Assembly: GCA_900491605.1 (NCBI GenBank)
Contig: UESW01004999.1
Location: 312,028 to 376,027 of the forward strand
Direction of reading: 5' to 3'
DNA: 64,000 nt
Origin: Calamus simplicifolius
Taxonomy: Eukaryota; Streptophyta; Magnoliopsida; Arecales; Arecaceae
The translations under genes were made by a program, and so were the position numbers. Positions 11,581-21,848 of the stretch are shown here, piece after piece. Within the stretch, counting starts at the first letter, position 1, and every line of letters starts with the position of its first letter. A model generated the notes under the pieces. That model was not told where the DNA came from. It saw only the letters and a program-made list of their open reading frames with translations, and made no database searches.

Positions 11581-13490
11581 TTTAAGTTGTCATTGGATTT
11601 TTTTTTTTTTTTTCAAAATCCTGAATTTCTTCCTTGTATGTTAAAATTTTAAAGTTCAAATATCTTACAAAATATTTGGTTATTGAAAAAAAAAATTCAA
11701 AAAAAAACGTTGGATGATAACAAGAGGTAGACAACCATCCATCAATGTTATAAAATCATATCTTTTAATATTAATAAAGCCAACGAATAGATACATGCAA
11801 TGCATATATCTAAAAAAATGAAAAATAATATAATTTATTGATATTTTTTACGGAGTAAGGACAGGATTAAAACTAGCTCGAGATTTACTAGGAAAAAAAA
11901 AAAGACAATATAAAGAAGAAGAAAGCAAAAGAAAATAAACTATATGTATGACGTTAAATAAATAGAGATATATTAACTGAAAAGATAAGATTAATAGAGT
12001 ATTAACCAAAAAAGACAGCAAAATAAGAAAAGCTTAAAAATAGAAAAATGATAAACAAAACATATATGAGCATTGACCGTCAAATTAGATTAAAATAAAA
12101 ACAAAACAAAAGGTGATATTTCTTATTTTACAATATTTCTTGTTTTATATTTTATAGAAATGTTATAGCTAATTATCAATATTTAAATATTTTTCTTTCA
12201 TAATTTTAATTTTATGCTTCAAGATTTTTGGCATTTTATAAACAGATATTTTATTTTTATTGGGTTGTTAGAATTTCGTTTCTATTCGTGCTTTGCTTTT
12301 AAACATATATTTTTGCAATGTCATATTTTATGGTTCTTATGTTTTAAATTATAATAATTATCTTGATTTTCTTTCTATTTAAGTATCCTTTCTTCTACTA
12401 GTAAGAATTTCTAATTTTTTCTATTTTATAATTTCCATATTGTAAATCTTATATTTCAAGTGCATTATATTTTATTTTTATATTTTAATATTGAAATTTT
12501 ATTTCTTTGCATTAGTTAATTTCTATTTATATACATTATATATCATATATTTGTAATATATTTATAATATTTAAATGAAGTTATTTTAGATGAATTTTGG
12601 GTTCTTTAAAATAAAAAATATATATCAATTGATCTCTAACTGTAATTTAATTTGCACTTTGCTATTTGAAAAAGGTGTTAAATTTAACAAAAATTAACAC
12701 ATGATTATCCCGTTACCACTCTTTAGTATTCCTAAATAGGTTTTGATTAAATCAAACTTTAATTAAATTGGCATCTTTTGTTATTTTAAAACCATTATTG
12801 GCATCTATATATTGATTCATATTTTAGTGGTTACATGATAATCACGTTATTATTTTCTCATTAATTTTGACATCTTTTTAAATGGATGGAGTGAACTGTA
12901 AATTAAATTATAATTAAGAAGCCAATTTTTATTTTTATTTTTATTTTGTTTATTAAGGGTGCAAACACCTTCATAATTCAAAGCATTAAGTGAAATTAAT
13001 TTTTTTCTATTAATTTATATCTGCAATATCGGTGCCATATTTATTATTATTACTACTATTTATAACTATTAAATATACAAAGCATGTGCATAAATGCTGG
13101 TGTATAATAAAACATGTTTATTATGACTCATTAAAAACAAATGAAAAAATAGCTCATTGCTGACATGAGCATCTCTTTATTGCTTGTTATTAAATGAGAT
13201 TTAGATACTGGGCAAACATTCACTTTTCCAACACATTTGATATTGAAAAAAAAAAAAAGAAGGATCAGAAAATATTTGCGAAGAAAAGTATTTCTATGAG
13301 AAAAAAAGGATTAAAAATATATACCATTTTATATGATTTTTTTAATGAAAAGAGAAATCTATACGTGGTCTCATGCATAATTTTTTAAAGAAAAAAAAAA
13401 GAAAAAACCCACTAAGGCGGATAAAAGAAAAGGGGTTGAGGGTAAAATGAAAAGCTGGCTTCGACTGGGATCTAGGGTCACGATGGTTTA
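11581..13490. other. AT-rich intergenic sequence
   Basis: Very AT-rich DNA with many A and T runs (for example 11595-11614 and 13243-13258). No coding sequence, RNA gene or clear transposon ends were recognised. Confidence 0.7.
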
Positions 13491-14471
13491 AAGTAACCCC
13501 ATCTCAAACTCTTGTATTCGAACTAGAATTGGAAAGTAGGAAGTGATAGAGATATAGACTAAAAAATATGCTTTATCTTTATATTTTAATGAGAATTCAT
13601 TTTGAGCAATATGTGCCATTTACTATATATGTGCATGTATCTAGTATTTACAAAGAGTATTTGATCTAGTGTGTAGAGTACGGCTTACACACAGAAGACT
13701 AGATCATTGGTTCTTTTGGAATACAAGTTTATTGTTCACAGTTTTAGATAGAATTGGACACACCATCAGTAGAACTGTAGCACAAATTTTTAGTAGGTCT
13801 ATCTTGACTACGGGGAATGGTTTATTCTAACTATTTGTGCTAGTACACTTTGTGTGTATTGAACAGGACCCAGTTGAGTTAATTATTTTATACTGACTTT
13901 ATAAAATAATTTAAAACTCATGAATATTATGATTACTTATGCTCTTAATCCGAATTCTATTTTTAGACACGTGTATGTAGTGATTATGCTTTGATTACAC
14001 ATAGAGTGAGATTCTATATGAGTCAATATACTCAGTGGGTTGGGCAATAACATTATATATATGGTGAATATTAATAGTTGAAGAAATCCACGTCCTGTTA
14101 ATTTGGATTGATGATACCCCTTGAGAAAGCTTATAAGTTTTGATTGTATCAAATCTTGCAAGTGAATTTTGAATCCGATACATCAAATAAGTTAAGTGGA
14201 TAAGTCTCAAGGATAATAAAAGCCAATTAAATTATATTGTCAGTAATTAAATTAATTGATGGATATCTATAATCTTAACGTGGGAAGATAATAAGTATTT
14301 AATATTAAAGGCTCGAAAATATAAATTCGAATATGATTAGGAGTACAATTATAATTCTTTAGTGGAATGAATTGTAATTTACGTAATTGAATCCTAACCC
14401 GGGGTAGGATTGGGAGATTTAATTACGTGGGAAGTCCTTTTTATATTTGCCTATTGGTCCCTATTGTAGCC

Positions 14472-14480
14472 CTATAAATA
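14472..14480 (+). promoter_or_regulatory. TATA box in the interrupted LTR-like sequence
   Basis: CTATAAATA within CCCTATAAATACCCTC has the form of a plant TATA box. A downstream leader containing GAAACCCTAGG suggests an LTR promoter. Confidence 0.5.
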
Positions 14481-14716
14481 CCCTCTCAGTTGGTTGCTAG
14501 GGTTAACGTTTTGAGAAAAAAGAAAAACAAGAAACCCTAGGTCGGCCGAGAGATCCCACCATCTTGTGAGAGAAGGAAGGTATTTCGGAAATACGGCGGA
14601 AGGCTAAAAGGTCGAGGTCGAGCAATCGAATCAAAGTGTTCCAAAGTTTAAATCTGAAGGTATGATCTTGTACTCATATATTAGAACGGTAAAAGTTTTT
14701 TGTATTACTCATATAC

Positions 14717-14721
14717 GCTAT
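14717..14721. repeat. Target site duplication GCTAT, left copy
   Basis: GCTAT immediately precedes the 5' LTR (TGTGAGCC). The same five bases follow the 3' LTR at 24040-24044. Confidence 0.93.
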
Positions 14722-14731
14722 TGTGAGCCCC

Positions 14732-14754
14732 GGATCCTCACCATGTGAGGATCC
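14732..14754. repeat. Perfect hairpin near the 5' LTR start
   Basis: GGATCCTCAC, a 3-base loop CAT, then GTGAGGATCC: ten perfectly paired bases, 10 bp inside the LTR end. The identical structure is in the 3' LTR at 21859-21881. Confidence 0.9.
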
Positions 14755-14880
14755 ATCTTCTTGGACCGGAGGAGGGGAGGCGCCGCAGTCGTACCGCACG
14801 CGGGCGGCTCCCCAACACCGCCGGTCAAAGAGGGCGGCGCCCTCTTCTCTCTCTAGCACAGTGGAGGCCTCCCCATGCCT

Positions 14881-14889
14881 CTATAAATG
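14881..14889 (+). promoter_or_regulatory. TATA box of the Gypsy 5' LTR
   Basis: CTATAAATG ahead of GGGAGGAAGAG, about 160 bp from the LTR start. The same box is in the 3' LTR at 22007-22015. It would place U3 at only about 190 bp and leave a very long R-U5. Confidence 0.65.
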
Positions 14890-16920
14890 GGGAGGAAGAG
14901 GGGAGCCTCTTCCTCCATCTATCGCCATCAAAGAGCCGGTAATTCCCCCCCTTCTTCCACGATTTTTCTTGAGGCAGGGAGCGGGTGAACGGGAGGAATT
15001 CCTCCCGTTACCGTGCCCGGCCGCTCGAGGCGGCCGGAGGAGCGGGGAGGGGAGGTGGCCGGCCACCCGAGGCGGCCGGAGAAGGCATTGGAGGGCCGCC
15101 GGGCGGCCCTCCCTTCTTTTGGAGCCAAGCCGCTCCACGGCTTGGTTCGGGCCCGACGGAGTGCCCGCCGGCTCGCCGGGCCCGGGCTGCTGTCGGCGGC
15201 CTCCACCGGCGCCGGGGCAGCGTCCGGTGGAGGTCCGGCCGGCCGTGGTGGCCGGCCGTGCCACCGGCATGGGTAGAAGCCGCGGCGGGCAACGGGAGAG
15301 AGAGAGGGAAATAGAGGAAGAGAGAGAAGAGGAGGAGCTCGGCCACGGCGACGATCGGCCCCGGGCTGGTCGGCGGTGGCCGGGCCCCTCCGGGAAGTGG
15401 CCGGCGGCAGCCCCGGCCGCCGGCACATGCTTCCCCTGTTTCGTTCGAAACAGGGGAGGCGGGCAGGTGATGAGGGGGGAGCGGGCCGATTCGGGCCGTT
15501 CCCCCATTTTGGGCCCTATTGGGCCGTTTCACGAGCAATTTTGGGCCACATTTGAACCTTGTATTGGGCCAAAAATGGAAAAATAAAAGTATGCCCCGGA
15601 TCAGTGTTGATTCTAGTTTCTGAGGGTATTTTTATTTTTTCATTTGGGCTTATGTAGTGGGAGATATTCAAGCCCCAAGTTGGCCCCGGGATTAAAATTG
15701 GGTAGAGCTAAAAGCTATTTTGATATGCTACTTTTGGGGACTAAAAATTGGGAAATTGATGCTGTAGGTACCAGGTGCTTAAATAGCCGAATTACATCTT
15801 TGGATTAGCGCCAGGAGGTAAGTAAGCCATTTATTATAATTTTCATAATTTATTTAAATATGAAAATTATGGATATATTACATTATTTGGAAAAAATGCG
15901 ACAAAATGGAATTTTGTTATACAATTGGGAATCTGGTATAATATATGTGATTACTGATATTTTGCAAAGTAATGGATTATAAATGTGCAAAAATTGAATG
16001 ATGTAATTATTTTGGCTTTGCAAAAATATACTGGTATTATTGATGTATTTTATGCTATGAATGTACAAATCACTGTATATATGATACGAGGAGCTTATGC
16101 TCATGATGATGCATGATGTACTACATGCAAATATGATGATGATATGTGTCGCCGCGGTTCTCATATGATGTGAAATGCTGAGAGATACGGGACCCACCTC
16201 CACAGGGGGAGATATGTGGAGGACACACATCTAGAGGATGTGATGTGATTGATATATTGCATAACGCACACACATCTAGAGGATGTGTTGTGATTGGTTA
16301 TGATATATGGCATAACGCTGGTACCAGGACCCTTCCTCTTAGGGGACATTAAAGAGTGATACACCAGATGGGTGTTGTAGGGCCGTGGGACACATAAGGA
16401 ATTAATAATTATATGAATACAGTGGATTTGCTTACATTGCATATTTCAGTATTTATTGTATAATTAAGCTTCCAAAATTATTTGAGCTGATGATATACAT
16501 GTTTGATAACATGATGAATGTATTTGAAATTGGAAGTTTTATACATGGAAATATGGTTTGATAATATTTTGATGAAATGATTATTTAATAGTAGGCTTAC
16601 TTATTGAGTGTAAGCTCATATAAATCTTACAATGTTTTTCAGAGCCACAGAACTGAAGAATGGGATCTGGGGTAGTTGGAGCTTCATTCAGAGGAAACTA
16701 AAATCCAACATTTTGTTATAACCCCAGTGACTTATGTATGATGGGCATGTAGCCTAAAACCAATGATTATGATTTGTATTAAGAACCATTTAAATTGGAC
16801 GATATATATTATTACCACTTCTGGTATTAAATGTTATATTTGGGAACGCCTTGCATGCCAGGCATGCGGCGGGTTGCCACCCCTAGATCCAATATAGGGT
16901 CTGGGGCGTGACAGCTAATG

Positions 16921-16932
16921 TGGTATCAGAGC
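16921..16932 (+). other. Primer-binding site of the Gypsy element
   Basis: TGGTATCAGAGC, complementary to the 3' end of initiator Met tRNA, lies 7 bp after the 5' LTR. Confidence 0.93.
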
Positions 16933-17099
16933 CTAGGTTTGACCTTAGGGACAAACATAGGATGACACTAAACAAAACAGTAGGATGACACTGGGAGGGT
17001 AACAACTCTAAGAAGATATAAAATTTTTCTAATAAATATATTTGAAAACTTAAGGATTTGTAAAGATATTGATTGGAACCAAACTTGACAGGGATAGTC

Positions 17100-18277
17100 A
17101 TGCCTCGTCACACCAGAAGTATGCGACAAGTTGGAGGTTCCCAGGCTGGTGACTCTGGCCAGCAGGGAGGCCAGCAAACTTCTGGAGGCTCTGGTTCCAT
17201 CAATGTGGCTGGGAATGGCCAACAACAGCGCCAGACTGAGATACTTCAGGCCCTTGTGGAAATGGTGCAGGCTATGCAGCAGCAAATCCAACAAGTGGTG
17301 CCTGCTCAGCCCGGCCCTCCTACTCAGCAAAACCCGCGAGTCGAACCTGAACCACCAGTCCAGCCCGCTCCGCCGCAACCTTGGCAAGGAGGGGGTCGTA
17401 GCTTTGCTGAATTTAAGAGCTTAGCCCCTGCTCCCTTCTCTGGATCCACCAATCCCGCTGATGCTGAGGGATGGATGAGGGAGATGGAGAAGGCCTTCAT
17501 GGCCCATGGTAGCCATGAGGAGGAGCGGATTAGATTTGCCACCTATCTCCTTCAAGGGGAGGCATATGATTGGTGGTTGCATATGGAGCAGCGATTGGGT
17601 GGACAAGCTGTTTCCTGGAGGGAGTTCAAGGAGGCCTTTTTCAACAAATACTTTCCTAGTAGTGTGCAAAGACAGATGGAGTCTGAGTTTCTAGAGCTGG
17701 AACAGAAGAATCTCTCTGTGGCCCAGTACGAAGCCGAGTTCACTAGGCTAGCTCGGTTTGCTCCGGAAATAGTGACCACTGAGAGAGCCAAGATCACCAG
17801 GTTCACTGAAGGACTGCGACCCAACTGAGGCAAGCAGTCAATGCATTTGAACTCTCCACATATAGTGCTGTGGTGAGTAAAGCCCTGGTGATCGAAAGAG
17901 ACATGAATAGAAACCAGAAGGAGTGGGAGCTAAAGAGGAAGAGGAAGGGGTCTCCTTCGGGCCAGTCTTCGGGGCAGGCTAAGAAGAAAGATACATATCA
18001 GCCCCCCATAGGACCGAAGGGTAAGGAGACCCGTTGCCCTCACTGCGGGAACTTCCACCCGGGCAGGCAGTGCCGTGGGCCGAGAGGTGCCTGCTTCGTA
18101 TGTGGGAAAGTGGATCACAAGATGGCCACTTGTCCCCTTCGGAGGGAGCAGCTGTCTTCTCCAAATCTTGGGATGAACCAGCCGCAGCAGCCGAGGACCC
18201 AGGGAAGGGTCTTCACCCTCACCCAACAGGATGCTGCCGCTTCTAACTCCGTTGTGGCAGGTATACCTATTACCTAA
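17100..18277 (+). CDS. Gypsy gag protein (frame broken once near 17823)
   Basis: The ATG at 17100 starts MPRHTRSMRQV, followed by a Gln/Pro-rich linker. The retrotransposon gag core includes EGEAYDWWLHMEQ-like sequence (here LLQGEAYDWWLHM), FKEAFFNKYFP, and LARFAPEIV. A region with two Cys clusters then follows, RCPHCGNFHPGRQC and GACFVCGKVDHKMATCP, the second a CCHC zinc knuckle. At about 17823 the frame shifts: adding one A to CCCAACTG restores RPKLRQAVNAFE and joins both halves. In unspliced RNA the frame ends AGIPIT and stops at 18277. Gag forms the particle and binds element RNA. The upstream TTG at 17073 is in frame, but the ATG at 17100 is the family-like start. Confidence 0.88.
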
Positions 18278-18382
18278 GTACCCCTTTAAGATTATTTGGT
18301 TCATATGCGATATAATGCATTAATCATGAAGGATAAATAGGATCCGCTATATGACATCTAAGACAACTAAACTTGTGATCAG
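18261..18382 (+). other. Probable 122-bp GT-AG intron between gag and protease
   Basis: The codons GTG GCA G are followed by GTATACC, and the segment ends TGTGATCAG before GGACAATTAAAG. Removing 18261-18382 gives V-A-G-T-I-K-V-G-N-T-Y-A-Q-T in frame, leading straight to the protease motif DPGATHSF. The interior is AT-rich, has in-frame stops, and carries a branch-point-like ACAACTAAAC about 15 bp before the AG. Related Gypsy proteins read continuously across this point from memory of the family. Splicing is inferred, not shown. Confidence 0.7.
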
Positions 18383-21300
18383 GGACAATTAAAGTAGGCA
18401 ACACTTATGCTCAGACTTTAGTAGATCCGGGTGCCACACATTCGTTTATATCTGATGTTTATCTTGCCAATAATGCATCGTTGACACCCGTTCCCCTAGA
18501 GCAAGAGTTGCTCATTGCATTCCCAAATGGAGATGTTATGAGGGTGGAGTCTGTATGCAGATCCTGCCAGATCAACGTGGGCGACAAGAGGCTGGAGGCT
18601 GATCTAATCGTCCTTCCACTAAGTCCTTTGATGTTATCCTTGGGATGGACTGGTTGGCCTCCTATCATGCTTCGGTAGACTGTTTCAGGAAAATGGTGAT
18701 CTTCAAAATCCCTAATCAGCCTGAATTCAGTTTTACTGGAAGCCAAGAACACCTGGCTTCAGTGTTTGTATCAGCACTGCGGGCTGCCAAATACTTGATG
18801 AAGGGTGGCCAAGGGTTTCTTGCTGTGGTCAAGGACCTTCAGCAGGAAGAGGTGAAATTGGAGGATATTCCAGTGGCTATGGAGTTTCCTGACGTCTTCC
18901 CGGATGATTTGATCGAATTGCCTCCAGACCGGGAAGTGGAGTTCACCATTGATTTGGTCCCTGGCACTGGACCTATATCCAAGGCCCCTTATCGTATGGC
19001 CCCAGCTGAACTAAAAGAGTTGAAGAACCAATTGCAAGAGCTCCTAGACCGGGGATTTATCAGACCGAGTGTCTCTCCTTGGGGTGCTCCAGTATTATTT
19101 GTCAAAAAGAAGGATGGGAGTCTTCGGCTCTGCATTGATTACCGAGAAATCAATAAGGTAACAGTGCGGAACAAGTATCCCTTGCCGAGGATCGATGATC
19201 TGTTCGATCAACTCCAAGGAGCTCGGGTATTCTCAAAGATTGACCTTCGGTCAGGATACCATCAACTCAAGGTCCAGGCTGGAGATGTGCCTAAGACAGC
19301 ATTCAGGACTAGGTATGGCCACTACGAGTTCTTGGTGATGCCGTTTGGGTTAACTAATGCCCCGGCAGCATTCATGGACTTGATGAACAGAATCTTTAAG
19401 CCATACTTAGACCAGTTTGTGGTGGTGTTCATTGATGACATCCTGGTGTATTCAAAAAGCCAGGAGGAACATATGGACCACCTGAAGATTGTTCTGCAAA
19501 CCCTTCGAGAGAAAAAGCTTTATGCCAAGTTGCAGAAATGTGACTTCTGGTTGAGCCAAGTATCATTCTTGGGGCACGTAATATCTAAAAATGGCATAAC
19601 TGTGGACCCAATGAAGATTGAGGCGGTCGTAAATTGGAGTCGACCTTCCAATGTATCTGAAGTCAGAAGCTTCGTAGGGCTGGCAGGATATTATCGCAGA
19701 TTCGTGGAGGGTTTTTCTCGCATTGCTCTACCCCTGACTCGCTTAACCCAAAAACAAGCGAAGTTTGACTGGACTGAGGAGTGTGAGAGAAGTTTCCAGG
19801 AGCTGAAACAACGCCTAGTGTCAGCCCCGTCCTTACCCTTCCGTCAGGATCTGAGGATTCACCCTATACGGATGCTTCTCGGAAGGGATTGGGATGTGTT
19901 CTGATGCAAAATGAGAAGGTGATAGCTATGCCTCCCGACAGTTAAAGCCATACGAGCAAAACTATCCTACCCATGACCTGGAGTTGGCCGCCGTGATTTT
20001 TGCCTTGAAGATTTGGCGGCATTATCTGTATGGAGAGACATGTGATGTGTACACAGACCACAAAAGTCTGAAGTACATCTTCACTCAGAAGGAGTTAAAC
20101 TTAAGACAAAGGAGGTGGATGGAGCTACTAAAAGATTATGACCTGAACCTGCACTATCATCCAGGGAAGGCCAATGTGGTAGCTGATGCTCTGAGTAGGA
20201 AATCCTCCTCGGAGTTAGCTTCTATGATCACCTCTCAGCCTCACATCCGGAGGGATCTTGAGAAGCTGGAGGTTGGATTGCGAGTACAACGGTCCGATGG
20301 ACTTGTAGCAACACTTGTACTCCAACCGACTCTGTTTGACAGGATCAAGTCCTCCCAGAAAGAAGACTTGGACTTGCAAAAGATTAAAGAAGCAGTGAAG
20401 TCAGGGATTCAAAATGAATTTGCTATAATGGAGGATGGATCCCTGAGATTTGATGGCAGGCTCTGTGTGCCAAATGTGGTGGAACTAAGAGCAGAGATTT
20501 TGAAGGAGGCCCACTATTCTCCTTACACGGTGCACCCCGGAGGTACCAAGATGTACAAGGACCTAAAGGAAAACTTTTGGTGGAAAGGAATGAAGAGCGA
20601 GATTGCTCAGTACGTAGCCAAGTGTTTGGTATGTCAGCAAGTGAAGGCTGAGCATCAAAGGCCTGCGGGACCCCTTCAATCTCTGATGATTCCACAATGG
20701 AAATGGGAGAAGATCACTATGGACTTCGTGACTGGTCTGCCTAAGACCCCTCGGAACAATGATGCGGTATGGGTCATTGTAGACAGATTAACGAAGTCAG
20801 CCCATTTCCTGCCATTCAGAGTTGGGATCTCCAGTGAGAGATTGGCCAACATGTATATTGAGCAAATTGTGAAGCTTCATGGTATTCCCGTATCTATTGT
20901 ATCAGATAGGGATACTAGGTTTGTGTCCCAATTCTGGAAGAGTCTTCATAGGGCTCTGGGGACCAAATTGAACTTCAGCACAGCCTTCATCCTCAGACAG
21001 ATGGGCAGTCTGAGAGACCATACAGACCCTGGAGGACATGTTGCGAGCCTGTGTGATGGACTTGGGTGGTGCTTGGGACAACCACTTATCTTTAGTGGAA
21101 TTTGCTTACAATAATAGTTACCAAGCCAGTATCCAGATGGCTCCATTTGAGGCCTTGTATGGTAGAAAATGCAGATCTCCCTTATGTTGGGATGATGTGG
21201 GGAGAGAAGATTGTTGGGCCCTGAACTGATTCGGCAGACAGTAGAGAAGGTGCAGTTGATTAAGGAATGACTCCGTACAGCTCAGAGCCGATAGAAGAGC

Positions 21301-21758
21301 TATGCAAATGTGAGAAGAAGGAGCTAGAATTTCAAATTGGAGATCATGTCTTCTTGAAGATATCACCAACCAAAAATGTGATGAGATTTGGGATTAAAGG
21401 TAAATTGAGTCCACGATACATTGGGCCATTTGAGATTCTGAGTAAAGTAGGGGAGGTGGCTTATAGCCTGGCATTACCTCCAGTGCTCTCTGGGGTACAC
21501 AATGTATTTCATGTATCTATGTTGAGAAAGTACATTTCTGACCCCAGCCATGTGATACAGTTTGAGCCCATGCAGTTAAGGAATGATCTGACATATGAAG
21601 AGCATCCTGTGCGTATTGTGGACCGCAAGGACCAAGTCTTAAGACGGCGTAGCATCCCCTATGTCAAGCTTCAGTGGAGTAACCATTCTGAGAGGGAAGC
21701 TACTTGGGAACTGGAGGAGGAAGTGAAAAAGAAATATCCATACCTATTTGTATCTTAA
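18383..21758 (+). CDS. Gypsy pol: protease, RT, RNase H, integrase, chromodomain-like tail (frame-broken)
   Basis: The protease is at DPGATHSFIS (about 18427). RT has FPDVFPDDL, RLCIDYREINKVT, FSKIDLRSGYHQ, the MPFGLTNAPAAFM box and the active-site FIDDILVYSK (about 19430). RNase H follows with YTDASRKGLGCVL and DHKSLKYIFTQKEL. The integrase zinc finger has HPGGTKMY and CLVCQQVKAEHQ, and its core has MDFVTGLPKT, DRLTKSAHFLPF and SDRDTRFVSQFW. The end (PYVKLQWSNHSEREATWELEEE) is chromodomain-like. Six single-base deficits break the frame, near 18628, 19829, 19927, 20986, 21017 and 21200; nearly all are one short in a homopolymer run. Two true-looking stops, TGA at 21268 and TAG at 21292, replace likely CGA and CAG codons. 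Confidence 0.93.
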
Positions 21759-21835
21759 ATAATGTTTCTTATGATCAAAGCTTTGGATTCTAAATGTTAT
21801 ATGATGTACACCAATTTCGAGGCCAAAATTTTTAT

Positions 21836-21848
21836 AAGGAGGGGAGAA
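21836..21848 (+). other. Polypurine tract of the Gypsy element
   Basis: AAGGAGGGGAGAA is directly followed by the 3' LTR start TGTGAGCC. It primes plus-strand DNA synthesis. Confidence 0.92.

Larger units (their letters stand above)
13491..14721 (+). repeat. Left part of an older LTR-like sequence, interrupted by the Gypsy insertion
   Basis: This segment carries a plus-strand TATA box (CTATAAATA, 14472-14480) followed by a leader-like stretch with AAACCCTAG. It is cut at GCTAT by the Gypsy element. After the insertion the sequence resumes at 24045 and ends CCCCAACA (24080), a typical LTR terminus. No second copy is in the window, so the start is uncertain and the LTR identity is inferred. 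Confidence 0.45.
14722..16913 (+). repeat. 5' LTR of the Gypsy element (2192 bp)
   Basis: Starts TGTGAGCCCCGG, ends CTGGGGCGTGACA, and has a TATA box at 14881-14889. It is followed by a very GC-rich block (about 14985-15480) and then an AT-rich half with ACACATCTAGAGGATGTG repeats near 16223-16285. Overlapping ORFs in the GC-rich part occur on both strands in several frames and look like a composition effect. Confidence 0.95.

Noticed and set aside
14723..15586. Long ORFs (287 aa plus strand, 208 and 176 aa minus strand) in the Gypsy LTR, repeated at 21888-22682
   Set aside because: Many overlapping frames are open on both strands in a GC-rich block, with Arg/Pro/Gly-rich low-complexity products and no domain; stop codons are simply rare there.
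16223..16285. ACACATCTAGAGGATGTG repeats as a regulatory array
   Set aside because: Only two or three short copies in an LTR; too little to support a specific role.
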